Below are positions 51,200 to 60,730 of a stretch of DNA of 64,000 bases, piece by piece. The stretch is from an uncultured Acidobacteriota bacterium (GTDB lineage: Bacteria; Acidobacteriota; Terriglobia; Terriglobales; Acidobacteriaceae), in NCBI GenBank assembly GCA_903873705.1, contig CAIQPK010000071.1:1-64000 (forward strand), read 5' to 3'. The first letter of the stretch is position 1. Each line of letters begins with the position of its first letter. The notes beneath the pieces are model-generated. The model was not told where the DNA came from and searched no databases. It saw only the letters and a program-made list of their open reading frames with translations. The position numbers and the translations under genes are program-made.

Positions 51200-53338
51200 T
51201 TACGGCTCCTCAACGATCAGCAGGCCATCGACCGCGGTGACGTTCGCGCCTTGCCATTTGATGGGGTTGACTTCGAGAACGAATTTGCTCCAGGGTGCGG
51301 TAGCTGCGAGTTGGGAGAAGCGGGAGAGAAAGTCTGCTGCGGCGCCGATCTGGGCGGTGGGGTCGATGTGCGATGCGCGCTGGATGATGCGGAGCCGCTG
51401 GAGGACGAGTTGCGCGCGGGCGTTATCGAAGGGGGCGCGTTCGAGGGTGATGTCGTCGATGAGCTCGGCGAAGTTGCCGCCGGCACCGCAGACGACCATG
51501 ACGCCGAAGATGGGGTCGCGGAAAGCGGAGACGAGCAGCTCCAGGCGTCCCTTCACCATGTGCTGGATGTAGAGTCCGTCGAGGGGAACGTTGTCTGCTG
51601 CGGCGCGCTGGGATAGCTGGTCGTATGCGGCAGTCACTTCGTGTTCGTCCCGGAGATTCAGGGAGAGGAGGCCGGCGTCGGCGCGGTGGGTGACTTCGGC
51701 GGAGATGCCTTTCATGGCGACGGGAAAGCCGACGGTGTTGGCGATGGTCAGTGCTTCGCTGGGTGAAGTGGCGAGGCGTCCGGCGGCTACGGAGAGGCCC
51801 GCGGCGTGGAGGAGACGGTGGCATGCGTCTTCGGATACGACGGTTGCGGTACCGGGGACAACGGTGGGGACGAAGCTGTTCCAGTCGAATGGCGGCGGCG
51901 TGGTGAGGGTGCAGGGCGTTCGGATTGGGATTGCGTTGCGCTGCGCGAGCTTGCCCATGACGCCGATGGCACTGGAGGGTTCGGGGAAGGCGTAGGTTCC
52001 GTTTTCGCGCAGTACGGCGAGCCCATCAGACGGCGCGAGGACCCAGGAGATGAAGACGGGTTTGCGGGTGCGGCTGGCGAGTTGGACGAGGTCGCGGGCT
52101 ACTTCAGTGGCTCCGCGCGCCATGGCGCTAAGCGGGAAGAGGAGCATGTCGACGTTGGGGTCGGCCGCGATAGCGTCCATCGCTGCGGGGAATTTTTGCA
52201 GGAACTCCGGCTGAAACATGTCCGGGGTGAGGTCGATGGGATTCGCTACGGAGGCGATTGCAGGAACGAGGTTGAGGAGGCACTCCCTGGTGCTTGCCGT
52301 GAGGGCTGGAATTTCGAGGCCGCGGCGAGCGCAGAGGTCGGCGGAGAGAACGCCTCCTCCTCCGCCGAATCCGATGATGGCTACGCGGTTGCCCTGGGGA
52401 AGACGGGCGGTGTCGACGGTGCTGAGATACATGGCGACGTCGAGCAGCTCGCGGTTTGACTCCACGGTGATGACGGCCTGCTCACGCAGGATCGCCTGCC
52501 AGACGCGGTCTTCGCCGCTGAGTGCGCCGGTGTGCGCGAGTGCTGCGCGCGCGCTGGCCGCGGAGAAGCCGGCCTTGAGCATGACTACCGGCTTGCCGGC
52601 AGCGTAAATTTTCTCCATCGCGCGGAGGAAGGCTGGGCCGTTGGTGAGGCCTTCGAGGTAAACGGCGATGACCCTGGTCTCGGGGTCCTCGGCGAACATG
52701 GTGAGATAGTCCGCGGTGGTGAGTATGGCTTCGTTGCCGGCGCTGACGAGGTAGCGAAATCCGATGCCGGCTTGCTGCGCGAGGCTGAACGTGGCCATAC
52801 CGATGCCGCCGCTCTGGCTGACCATGGAGATGTTGCCCGGGATGAGGCGATCTGCGCTGACGAGGCTCGATGCGAAGGTTCCCGGCATAGGCAGCCACGT
52901 ATTGATGACGCCCAAGGAGTTGGGACCGCACAGCGTGAAGCCGGTTCGCTTGCAAACGTCGACCAACTCCTGTTGCAGCGCGACGCCGTCACCACCGACT
53001 TCGGCAAATCCCGCGGCCCACGCGATTCCCGTGAGCATGCCGGCGGCTGCACAGGCTTCAATTGCTGCGGGGATTCGCGCGGCGGACACTGCGAAAATTG
53101 CCAGCGCCGCGGGCTCCGGCAGGTCGGTTACGCTGCGGAAGCAGGGCAGGTCACCTACCGTGGACCCGCCAGGGTTAACCGGCCAGATGGGACCCGGGAA
53201 GTTGAATTTGCGCAGGAAGCGAACCACCCTGCCGCCCAGGTTGCCGGGTTTATCCGACGCACCAATGATGGCGATGGAACGCGGCTCAAACAGATCGGCC
53301 CAGTCGTGTCGCGCTGATGGTTCTTTAGCGGTCGACAT
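51200..53338 (-). CDS. NDP-forming acyl-CoA synthetase (CoA-binding + ATP-grasp)
   Basis: A 712-residue enzyme of the ADP-forming acetyl/acyl-CoA synthetase superfamily. The CoA-binding domain has SIAIIGASDKPGNLGGRVVRFL (residues ~23-44) and CGPNSLGVINTW; the succinyl-CoA-synthetase-like domain (SMVSQSGGIGMATFSLAQQ) holds the region of the phospho-His, ALAHTGALSGEDRVWQAILRE. An ATP-grasp domain (SEDACHRLLHAAGLSVAAG ... VAMKGISAEVTHRADAGLLSL) ends the protein. Such fused forms activate or release an unknown acyl-CoA with ATP. Start 53338 is the Met before the homology. It overlaps the preceding hydratase gene by 14 bases, so both probably act on one acyl-CoA. Confidence 0.85.
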   Translation of the reverse strand: MSTAKEPSARHDWADLFEPRSIAIIGASDKPGNLGGRVVRFLRKFNFPGPIWPVNPGGSTVGDLPCFRSVTDLPEPAALAIFAVSAARIPAAIEACAAAGMLTGIAWAAGFAEVGGDGVALQQELVDVCKRTGFTLCGPNSLGVINTWLPMPGTFASSLVSADRLIPGNISMVSQSGGIGMATFSLAQQAGIGFRYLVSAGNEAILTTADYLTMFAEDPETRVIAVYLEGLTNGPAFLRAMEKIYAAGKPVVMLKAGFSAASARAALAHTGALSGEDRVWQAILREQAVITVESNRELLDVAMYLSTVDTARLPQGNRVAIIGFGGGGGVLSADLCARRGLEIPALTASTRECLLNLVPAIASVANPIDLTPDMFQPEFLQKFPAAMDAIAADPNVDMLLFPLSAMARGATEVARDLVQLASRTRKPVFISWVLAPSDGLAVLRENGTYAFPEPSSAIGVMGKLAQRNAIPIRTPCTLTTPPPFDWNSFVPTVVPGTATVVSEDACHRLLHAAGLSVAAGRLATSPSEALTIANTVGFPVAMKGISAEVTHRADAGLLSLNLRDEHEVTAAYDQLSQRAAADNVPLDGLYIQHMVKGRLELLVSAFRDPIFGVMVVCGAGGNFAELIDDITLERAPFDNARAQLVLQRLRIIQRASHIDPTAQIGAAADFLSRFSQLAATAPWSKFVLEVNPIKWQGANVTAVDGLLIVEEP

Positions 53339-54125
53339 AGACAGGATCCCGCTTCTCAAGGAACGCCTTGATGCCCTCTTTGGAATCGGAATGGGTCGTC
53401 AGGCCAGCGCTCGTGAGCTGGCCGCTCTTGTAGGTTTCGATCCAGCTGGTTTGGGTTTCGCCCTTGTTGATCGCGGCCTTGTTGGCCTTGAGCGCCGGCA
53501 GACTCTTCTTCGCCATCTTACGTGCAATGTCGATGGCGGTGGGGAGCACATCCTCTTTGGGGACGATGCGATTGAAGACGTTAGCGTCGCGGAGCTCGTC
53601 GGCCATGAAGCGGCGGCCGGTGAAGATCATTTCGCGAATGAAACCTTGCGGCATACGCAAACGAAAAAACATGCCGCCGCCATTGGCGAGAACGCCGCGA
53701 TCGATCTCGGGGAGCGCAAAGAAGGCGTCCCTGGATGCGATGCGGAGATCGCAGAGTGTGCTCAGGACGAAGCCGGCGCCGATGGCGTGATTGTTGACTG
53801 CAGCAATGATCGGGCGGTCGAGATTGAAGACGCGCTGGAAGGTTTGGTTGACGAGCGCATAACGTGCCAGGCGAGTGTCGTAGTCCAGTCCTACGAAGTC
53901 GTTGAGGTCGGCACCGCCGCCCCAGGCGCGGGCGTCGTGCGGGGACGTGAGGACGGCGACGCGGGTGGTGTCGTCGGCTTCGATGATGTCCGCGAGGTCG
54001 CAAATGTCCTGGTAGCAGTCAGTCGAAAAGGCGTTGACCGGAGGCCGGTTGAAGGTGACAACGGTAACGCCTTCGGAGTCGGTCTCCAACGAAAAATACT
54101 TCAACTGCTTGCTGCCCTCTGACAT
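53325..54125 (-). CDS. Enoyl-CoA hydratase/isomerase family protein
   Basis: A 266-residue crotonase-fold protein. The first oxyanion-hole segment is ARAWGGGADLNDFVGLDYDTR, the second AVNNHAIGAGFVLSTLCDLRIAS, and EIDRGVLANGGGMFF supplies the catalytic-region glycine loop. GVLANGG differs from the usual GLxPxxGG, so the reaction (hydration, isomerisation or acyl-CoA hydrolysis) is not certain. It is the first gene in the minus-strand row with the NDP-forming synthetase (14-base overlap) and the MFS carrier. The SMP-30 gene lies 107 bases upstream on the same strand. Confidence 0.82.
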   Translation of the reverse strand: MSEGSKQLKYFSLETDSEGVTVVTFNRPPVNAFSTDCYQDICDLADIIEADDTTRVAVLTSPHDARAWGGGADLNDFVGLDYDTRLARYALVNQTFQRVFNLDRPIIAAVNNHAIGAGFVLSTLCDLRIASRDAFFALPEIDRGVLANGGGMFFRLRMPQGFIREMIFTGRRFMADELRDANVFNRIVPKEDVLPTAIDIARKMAKKSLPALKANKAAINKGETQTSWIETYKSGQLTSAGLTTHSDSKEGIKAFLEKRDPVYVDR

Positions 54126-54232
54126 TCCTGACCCCTTGTTTTAAGCGTTGCCGAATTATTGCGTTCGTCTGCGTCGATCAGCTTAACACACGCTAAGGGC
54201 CTATTGGCGCGGTGTTTATGCGCTCTATGTCG

Positions 54233-55162
54233 TTAGAAATGTGCGTACATCGCACATCCCGCTACAGGAAGCTCTGCGCGCAGTATGACGCCCTGTTCTG
54301 ACTCGGTAATAAACAAGCTCTTAAGGTCGTGGCCACCGAAGGCGACGTTGGTTGTACGGATGCCCGCACACGAGCGAATGCGTGCGAGTGGCTCACCAAG
54401 GGGAGTGAAAACCCAGACAGCAGCAAGTCCGGAGTGAGCGACAATGAGGCCTCCGGATTGGTCTATCGCCATGCCATCGGGCCCGGCCAGGCCGCCGGAA
54501 AGCTGGAGAAAGACTCCGGCTTTGAAGACGCGTCGAATGTCTGGATCCGAAGGATGGCTGCGCAGAGGCAGCCGAAGCACCTGCAAGGTGCGCGTGACCG
54601 CTACGTACAGGATGTCCTGTTTCGCATTCAGCACAAGTCCGTTGGGGTACGCGAGTCCGCTCATCAGCAGGTCGAGCTCTCCGGTGGAGCGAAGCCGGAA
54701 GACACGTCCATCAGGGTTTTCGAGCGCGCTTTCACCGGGATCGGTGAAGTAGAGATCGCCGTTATCGGCAAACACGAGGTCGTTCAGGCCGCGGAAACCG
54801 CCGTGTTCGGCGCCGTCGGATAGCTGCGTCCGGTGGCCGGTTTGGGGATCGAAACACAGCAGACCGAACTTCTGATCGGCAACAAAGATGCGCCCATCGC
54901 GATGGATCTTGAGGCCATTGGGATGGCCGTCATATTCGGCGAAGACGTTCCAGTGGCCCTCTGGCGTGATGCGGAAGATGCGGCCATGACAAACATCAAC
55001 GCAATACAGATTGCCGGCGCGATCAAACGATGGACCCTCGAGAAAGGAATGCAGCGGACCTGATCCGCGAGCACGGGTCCATGCGTTCTCATGCTTGATT
55101 CGCAGCGAGTCAGGCAGACGCGTAAACACCGTGGTTTCGATGATGGGAGGAGCGCCAAACAT
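54233..55162 (-). CDS. SMP-30/gluconolactonase family lactonase
   Basis: A 309-residue six-bladed propeller of the SMP-30 family, which hydrolyses sugar lactones with a divalent metal. FLEGPSFDRAGNLYCVDVCHG has the conserved Glu and Asp metal region; HPNGLKIHRDGRIFVAD, FRGLNDLVFADNGDLYFTDPG (Asn and Asp ligands) and YPNGLVLNAKQDILYVA complete the pattern. No signal peptide is seen, so it should be cytoplasmic. It is divergent from the hydroxypyruvate isomerase across about 290 bases. It could open a lactone that feeds the same organic-acid pathway. Confidence 0.85.
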   Translation of the reverse strand: MFGAPPIIETTVFTRLPDSLRIKHENAWTRARGSGPLHSFLEGPSFDRAGNLYCVDVCHGRIFRITPEGHWNVFAEYDGHPNGLKIHRDGRIFVADQKFGLLCFDPQTGHRTQLSDGAEHGGFRGLNDLVFADNGDLYFTDPGESALENPDGRVFRLRSTGELDLLMSGLAYPNGLVLNAKQDILYVAVTRTLQVLRLPLRSHPSDPDIRRVFKAGVFLQLSGGLAGPDGMAIDQSGGLIVAHSGLAAVWVFTPLGEPLARIRSCAGIRTTNVAFGGHDLKSLFITESEQGVILRAELPVAGCAMYAHF

Positions 55163-55289
55163 TCAGGATTGCCTCGCGACTAGGTCGAGCTGTGTCATGA
55201 TGCGTAAATTGTGTCACACCGTGGGCCGGAACAAGTCGCAAGTTGAGGAACTCCTGAGCCAAACAATTAAAGGCGTAGGCGCTTGCCGC

Positions 55290-55318
55290 TTCAACCAGAC
55301 GGGGTGTCGATTTATACT
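55290..55318 (+). promoter_or_regulatory. Candidate promoter of the hyi-glxR unit
   Basis: -35-like TTCAAC (55290-55295), 17-base spacer, good -10 TATACT (55313-55318). It would give a leader of about 130 bases before the GTG start at 55454. Two direct TGTGTCA copies (55192 and 55211) upstream may be regulator sites. Confidence 0.4.
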
Positions 55319-55453
55319 GGGCCCTGCAATCGCAGCTCGGTGCGGGAATTATGCTGGTGGAAGAGCGACGGTCTGTCAGGTGCGTGTGTGCGCCGCGGCG
55401 CCATTATTCGATCCACGATTTTAGCGGTACAAATTATTCGGAGACCATTCAAA

Positions 55454-56230
55454 GTGCCTAAATTCGCCGCCAATCTTTCCATGATGTTCAACGAAGTGCC
55501 GTTTCTCGATCGCTTCGCCGCTGCTGCCGATGCCGGCTTCCAGGGTGTCGAGTATCTGTTTCCTTATGAGTTTTCGGCGGAAGCTATTGGGGAACAACTT
55601 GAGAAGCATGCGCTGAAGAACGTGCTGTTCAACCTGCCTGCTGGTGACTGGGGTAAAGGAGAACGGGGGACAACTTGCCTGCCAGGGCGTGAACAGGAGT
55701 TCCGCGATGGTGTGGCCAAGGCCATCGACTATGCGAAGAAGCTCAACACGCCCCAACTCCACGCGATGGCTGGAGTAGTGCCTGACGGTGTCAGCCGGTT
55801 AGACGCACGGGCAATTTATGTGGCCAATATTGCCTACGCCGCTACCGAACTGCAGAAGCATGGACTTACGCTTTTAATAGAAGCCATCAACACGCGCGAT
55901 ATTCCCGGGTTTTTTCTAAATACGCAGGCGGAGTCTTACGCCATTTTGCAGGAAGTGGGCGCGAGCAATCTGAAAATGCAAATGGACCTTTATCACATGC
56001 AGGTGACAGAGGGCGATTTGACAATGAAACTCACAAAATATGCGAAGGAGTGTGGCCACGTTCAGATAGCCGGCAATCCTAAACGCAATGAGCCAGACAA
56101 GGGTGAGGTCAACTACGCATTTCTTTATGACCACCTGGATGCCAGTGGCTATGGCGGATGGGTGGGATGCGAGTACCGCCCTGAAGGTAAAACGGTAGAT
56201 GGTTTGGGATGGTTCAAGCGGCAGCGCTAA
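55454..56230 (+). CDS. hyi: Hydroxypyruvate isomerase
   Basis: A 258-residue TIM-barrel isomerase that interconverts hydroxypyruvate and tartronate semialdehyde. KFAANLSMMFNEVPFLDRFAAAADAGF at the start, FNLPAGDWGKGERG, LLIEAINTRDIPGFFLN and MDLYHMQ with metal Glu, Asp and His are the family marks; the C-terminus has GWVGCEYRPEGKT. The GTG at 55454 matches the family length (GGAG ten bases upstream); the longer frame from 55283 has no homology. Tartronate-semialdehyde reductase follows 84 bases later, so both work in one glyoxylate/glycerate route. Confidence 0.9.
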   Translation: MPKFAANLSMMFNEVPFLDRFAAAADAGFQGVEYLFPYEFSAEAIGEQLEKHALKNVLFNLPAGDWGKGERGTTCLPGREQEFRDGVAKAIDYAKKLNTPQLHAMAGVVPDGVSRLDARAIYVANIAYAATELQKHGLTLLIEAINTRDIPGFFLNTQAESYAILQEVGASNLKMQMDLYHMQVTEGDLTMKLTKYAKECGHVQIAGNPKRNEPDKGEVNYAFLYDHLDASGYGGWVGCEYRPEGKTVDGLGWFKRQR

Positions 56231-56314
56231 GCACTCTGGAAAGCGTTCCTAATACTGAAGTACTCAAGCTCATGAAGGTCCAGGCTGCCGTTACGAACGA
56301 AGGAGAAACAAACT

Positions 56315-57205
56315 ATGTCGAATATTGGATTTATTGGCCTGGGTATTATGGGTAGCCCAATGTGCCGCAATTTGCTGAAGGCGGGACACAAGCTTGTGGT
56401 TTACGGCCGCAACGAAGAGCGCGTCAACGATCTTGTCGCTGCCGGTGCTCAGAGCGCCGCAAGCCCGCGGCAAGTGGCGGAAAAATCGGACATCATTATT
56501 ACCATGTTGCCGGATGGGCCTGAAGTTGAAGAAGTGGTGATGGGGCCGGACGGCTTGCTGCAGGGCGCCAAGCCGGGTTCAGCGATTGTGGATATGAGTT
56601 CGATCAACCCGATTGTTGCTCAGAAAGTGGGCGCCGCTTGTGCGGCCAAGTCAGTTCGATTTATGGACGCTCCGGTAAGCGGTGGCGAGCCAAAGGCGAT
56701 TGACGGAACGCTTGCCATCATGGCTGGCGGCGACGCAGCCTTGTTCAATGAAGTGAAGCCCGTATTGGAGGCGCTGGGCTCAAGCGTGACACTCACGGGC
56801 CCGATTGGCGCGGGCAACGTTACCAAGCTGGCGAACCAGATTATGGTGGCCTGCCATATTGCTGCGATGGGCGAGGCGCTGGTGCTAGCTACTCGGGCTG
56901 GCCTTGATCCACAAATCGTTATCGATGCCATCAAGGGTGGTCTTGCCGGCAGCACGGTGCTCAATGCCAAGGGCCCCATGGTTGTCAGCCGCAACTTCAA
57001 ACCCGGCTTTCGCATTCGCCTGCACCAGAAGGATCTCCGCAACGCGCTGCAGGCTGCGGAATCGATGAAAGTAAGCCTTCCGCTCACCAGCTCCGTGCAA
57101 CAGATGCTCATGGCGCTGATGAACGACGGAAAGGGCGATCTGGATCATTCCGCAATCGTTACCTTCATTGAGGAGATGGCAGGAGTCGAAGTAAAAGCTC
57201 ATTGA
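56315..57205 (+). CDS. glxR: Tartronate-semialdehyde (2-hydroxy-3-oxopropionate) reductase
   Basis: A 296-residue beta-hydroxyacid dehydrogenase that reduces tartronate semialdehyde to D-glycerate with NAD(P)H. The GFIGLGIMGSPMCRNLLKAGH nucleotide loop, MDAPVSGGEPKAIDGTLAIM substrate motif and the catalytic Lys in GAGNVTKLANQIMVA are all present, and the C-terminal helix domain is normal. AGGAG is just before the ATG. It is paired with hydroxypyruvate isomerase. A weak hairpin followed by T6 at 57280-57296 may end the unit. No glyoxylate carboligase or glycerate kinase is in the window. Confidence 0.9.
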   Translation: MSNIGFIGLGIMGSPMCRNLLKAGHKLVVYGRNEERVNDLVAAGAQSAASPRQVAEKSDIIITMLPDGPEVEEVVMGPDGLLQGAKPGSAIVDMSSINPIVAQKVGAACAAKSVRFMDAPVSGGEPKAIDGTLAIMAGGDAALFNEVKPVLEALGSSVTLTGPIGAGNVTKLANQIMVACHIAAMGEALVLATRAGLDPQIVIDAIKGGLAGSTVLNAKGPMVVSRNFKPGFRIRLHQKDLRNALQAAESMKVSLPLTSSVQQMLMALMNDGKGDLDHSAIVTFIEEMAGVEVKAH

Positions 57206-57521
57206 TGGTGAGCTGCCATCGCCGTTGATTGGGTCCCGAAAGGCATATCCCACTGGACTTCCTTAGGATTACGGTGCGAGGGCAGCTGCCTTTTTTGCAG
57301 ACAAATACGCCCTATTGCAGCTGTGACATGACGACAGTCAGGGCGGAATCCTCGTGAAAGAATTTGTTCGCGTAGGCTGGGATTCAGCAATGCGCTGTGC
57401 GTTGGTGAACCCGGGGGCAGGCTGATGGGATGGGCTGGCCCGGCTCCTGTCCGGAAAGAATCGTCTGAGGAAGGCCCCTAATCGGTTGCCTGGGCCAGTC
57501 ACAAGGAGGCAAACTGGAGCG
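57206..57521. other. 316-base intergenic region
   Basis: No gene is recognised. It holds a small GATGG/CCATC hairpin at 57204-57220, a short GGCAGCTGCC palindrome followed by T6 (57281-57296) that may end the glxR unit, and AAGGAGG and GGAG shortly before the sigma-factor start. Confidence 0.45.
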
Positions 57522-58085
57522 ATGAGGACCCAAACGCCAGATGAGTTGATGCATGGCGACGCAGGCGGCGACGGCTCACTGAACGAGGTGATGCCCCTGG
57601 TCTACAACGAGCTGCACCGGCTTGCTTCGGTTTATATGCGGAACGAACGGCATGGTCATACGTTGCAGCCTACTGCGCTTGTGAATGAAGCCTACCTGCG
57701 CCTGCTGGGACAGCATAGCGTCAACTTTGCCAATCGCGCGCAGGTGCTTGGCGTCGCTGCCCAGCTTATGCGCCGCATCCTTAGCGCACACGCAGAAAGG
57801 CGCAGCGCGGAAAAACACGGTGGCGGCATTACGATGATCTGCCTTTCCGACTCTCCTGAGCCTGCATCCTCCTCCTCCGTGGTCTATAGCGATGTCGACG
57901 AGGCCCTCGAGCGGCTTGCGCAGTTGGACGAACGCCAGGCAAAGGTTGTTGAACTCCGTATCTTTGGAGGACTCACCGTGGAAGAAATAGCCGGACTACT
58001 GAACATATCCGTGATCACGGTGCACCGTGACTGGACGACGGGCAAGATCTGGCTGGCTCGGGAGCTGCAGGCCAAGACGACTTAA
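57522..58085 (+). CDS. ECF-type RNA polymerase sigma factor
   Basis: A 187-residue sigma-70 family protein of the kind common in Acidobacteriota and Planctomycetota. Region 2 is LNEVMPLVYNELHRLASVYMRNER with LQPTALVNEAYLRLL, and region 4 is LDERQAKVVELRIFGGLTVEEIAGLLNISVITVHRDW, ending in a basic helix. No anti-sigma gene follows. The start at ATG 57522 has GGAG directly before it, although the spacing is short. It is convergent, with a four-base overlap, to a Ser/Thr kinase gene, a recurrent pairing for this sigma type, so the kinase may regulate it (inference). Confidence 0.88.
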   Translation: MRTQTPDELMHGDAGGDGSLNEVMPLVYNELHRLASVYMRNERHGHTLQPTALVNEAYLRLLGQHSVNFANRAQVLGVAAQLMRRILSAHAERRSAEKHGGGITMICLSDSPEPASSSSVVYSDVDEALERLAQLDERQAKVVELRIFGGLTVEEIAGLLNISVITVHRDWTTGKIWLARELQAKTT

Positions 58086-60688
58086 GATGTCGCCAGTATT
58101 TTGGCCCTCGCCAGCAGGCTGGATGCCTGGGGTTGAACGGGGTGCTCGGCGAGCACCGCGGAGAGTTTCTGGATCGCGGATTGCAGATGTTCCTGCTCCT
58201 GGTCCCGGGCGTGTTGATCATGGGCTATTCCAGCGAGCCCGAGTTCGCACTGTGCGTGCAGCATCAATGGGCTGAGTACATGCGGGTGGTTTGCCGCGTA
58301 GTCGTCGGCCACCCCTATCGCTATGCGGTAAAGCCGGGTTCGGGTGTTCGGATCGAGAGCTTTCTCGCCTGCGAGACGGAACGAGTCCCAGGCCAGTTCG
58401 GTCTCGACATCACCGTCGTATGGGATGCTCTTGTGGAGCTCCTGCAAGGTCTTCACGCCGCGCTCCATCCTCGCCCTGCCCTGGGCAATGCGTCCGTTTT
58501 CGAGGTCGATGCGAGCCAGCAGGGTTAGCTCATCAGCCTCATCACTGGTCGGCAGGCGATCGCTTCCTGCTTCATGAAAAGCCGGGGGCATCAACAACGG
58601 CGCGAGCGCATCGGCGCCATGCGGATCGCCTATGGCGAGCAGGTAGCCGGCATAGTAGGCGCGGATCTGACGCCGCATTTCATCCTCGATGGTGGACTGG
58701 TGTGAGGTGGTGGTGAGCCTGAGCGCTTCCTCGTAGTAGGGTCTGGCTGCGGCAGCCTGGTTGAGTTGCATGAGGATGTCTGCCCGCGTGATGGCGATGC
58801 GTTCCAGAGTTCCGATGGTCAGATTATTGTTGACGGCTTCGGGGTGTTCCTTCTGATACCGTTCCATCAGTTCTTTCGCGCGGTCCAACCACCGGGAAGC
58901 CTCAACGGGGTCGGCCAGGTTCCACATGTCACCGTTGCCGCAATGCAGCCAGGCGATAATCCAGGCGACGACGGGCATCTGAATCAGGTCGCGGGATGAC
59001 GGCTGTGTGTTGATGAGGGGCTGGCCCGTGGTCCAGGTATCCCGCATCATTTTGTCGGCGTCGAGAATTTCGCCGCGCGATGCGGTGAGCGTTCCGACGT
59101 GGCGCATCTGCACCACCAGAAGGTTGCGCTCCTTTAAATCCGCCGGATGTTTGTCGACCAGGTGACGCTCAATGAGGAGTGCCTTGTCCAGCGACTTCAT
59201 GGCACCACTCCAATCGCTGAGGCTGGGGACGCCGAATGTCTGCTGGACCTCGGAGATCTGGACATAACCCTGAGCCGTTTCGCGAGCGAGGTCGTCGTCT
59301 GCGGCAAACTCTTTCGACATCGCTTCAAGATATTTCTGCGCGTTTTGCAGCACGAAATGCCGGACATTGACCGTACCGGGGATGTTCTCGAGTTTGGGAT
59401 CGAGATCGAAGACGTAGGAGTGGGCCAGACCGCGCATGTCCCTCAATCGCTGCTCGGCAACGGCTCGCTGGCGTCGCGCAACGATCGCCGACTGCACCAC
59501 GGCGGCAACACTGACAACGAGGATGATGGTTGCCGCCGAGGCAGCAATTACGGTGACGCGGTTGCGCTGCCAAAACTTGCCTGCGCGATATCCGAGGCTG
59601 TCAGCGTGTGCCAGCACGGGCTGCGACTGCAAGTGGCGGAGGACGTCATCCGCGAAGGCCGCGATGGTGGGATAGCGGCGTTCGGGCTCCTTGCGCAGGG
59701 CCTGCAAGAGAATTGTGTCGAGGTCTCCGCGCAACCCCGCCTTGCGTTCGTCCGGTGCAGCCTGGCTCGGCGTCATGGGAGGCGTGTCGCGCAACATCTG
59801 GGCCGCGTCGAGGGGACTGGCGTCCTCCAGAGGGTAGGGCAGTTTTCCGGTGAGCAATCGGTAAAGCAGAGTGGCGAGGGAAAACACGTCGCTGGCGACG
59901 CCCAAAGGAGCACCCGAGGCCTGCTCTGGGCTGGCATAGCGCGGGGTGAGCAAGCGCAAGGTGGTTTCGCTGCGGTCGGACGCTGTTTCCGCTTCGGACA
60001 CAATGCGGGCAATGCCGAAGTCGAGCAGGCGGGGGTCGCCTTCCGGGGTGACGAGGATGTTTGCGGGCTTCAGATCCAGATGCAAGACCAGCTGTTGATG
60101 GGCGGATTGCACCACCTCCGCAACCTGCAGAAAGAGGCGAAGCCGCGCCTCAACGTTGAGTTGCCTTTCATCGCAGAAGCGGTCGATTGGCAAGCCTTCG
60201 ACGTATTCAAGAACCAGGTAGGGTCTTCCGTCCGGCATGACGCCGCCGTCGAGCAGACGGGCGACGCCGGGATGCGAAAGTCGCGCAAGAATCTGGCGCT
60301 CCTGGCGAAACCGGTCTGCCAGTGCCGGAGTAAAGATGTTCTCCTGCAGAACCTTTATCGCAACCCTCTGCAGGTAGGCGCCGTCAGCACGTTCGGCGAG
60401 ATAGACGGTGCCCATTCCTCCGCGGCCCAGTTCATCGATGAGGCGATAGCTCCCGATGACGGTTCCGGAGAGATTGGCATCATGCTCCGACCGCGCCATT
60501 CTCTGCTGCCAGTCTTCGATGGAGAAAATGAGGCTGGACTGACGATCGAAAACCATCAGCGCCCTTACTTCGGCGATGACCTCCGGGTCGGACGCAGCAC
60601 GCGCGAGGAAGGCGTTGCGCTCGTCCGCAGGAAGAGCGAGCGTGGCGTTCAATAACGCCCTAACTTCGACCCAACGCTCTGCTGTCAT
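58082..60688 (-). CDS. Serine/threonine protein kinase with TPR-like sensor region
   Basis: An 868-residue membrane kinase. The kinase domain (residues ~80-355) has LGRGGMGTVYLAER, the catalytic VAIKVL Lys, HLDLKPANILV (HLD in place of HRD, the Asp kept), LLDFGIARI and YASPEQASG. One membrane helix (VTVIAASAATIILVVSVAAVV, about 400-420) leads to a long extracytoplasmic part with helical TPR-like pairs to the end. N-terminal residues are a helical ERWVEVRALLNATLALPADERNAFL region often found in these kinases. It is convergent with the ECF sigma factor (four-base overlap). Confidence 0.9.
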   Translation of the reverse strand: MTAERWVEVRALLNATLALPADERNAFLARAASDPEVIAEVRALMVFDRQSSLIFSIEDWQQRMARSEHDANLSGTVIGSYRLIDELGRGGMGTVYLAERADGAYLQRVAIKVLQENIFTPALADRFRQERQILARLSHPGVARLLDGGVMPDGRPYLVLEYVEGLPIDRFCDERQLNVEARLRLFLQVAEVVQSAHQQLVLHLDLKPANILVTPEGDPRLLDFGIARIVSEAETASDRSETTLRLLTPRYASPEQASGAPLGVASDVFSLATLLYRLLTGKLPYPLEDASPLDAAQMLRDTPPMTPSQAAPDERKAGLRGDLDTILLQALRKEPERRYPTIAAFADDVLRHLQSQPVLAHADSLGYRAGKFWQRNRVTVIAASAATIILVVSVAAVVQSAIVARRQRAVAEQRLRDMRGLAHSYVFDLDPKLENIPGTVNVRHFVLQNAQKYLEAMSKEFAADDDLARETAQGYVQISEVQQTFGVPSLSDWSGAMKSLDKALLIERHLVDKHPADLKERNLLVVQMRHVGTLTASRGEILDADKMMRDTWTTGQPLINTQPSSRDLIQMPVVAWIIAWLHCGNGDMWNLADPVEASRWLDRAKELMERYQKEHPEAVNNNLTIGTLERIAITRADILMQLNQAAAARPYYEEALRLTTTSHQSTIEDEMRRQIRAYYAGYLLAIGDPHGADALAPLLMPPAFHEAGSDRLPTSDEADELTLLARIDLENGRIAQGRARMERGVKTLQELHKSIPYDGDVETELAWDSFRLAGEKALDPNTRTRLYRIAIGVADDYAANHPHVLSPLMLHAQCELGLAGIAHDQHARDQEQEHLQSAIQKLSAVLAEHPVQPQASSLLARAKILATS

Positions 60689-60730
60689 GCTTTCACCCTC
60701 GTGTTGTAACTGGGCACGGGAGGCCGCTCA

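Noticed and set aside
59147-60655. 502-codon frame on the plus strand
   Set aside because: It is antisense to the kinase domain and has no recognisable motifs.
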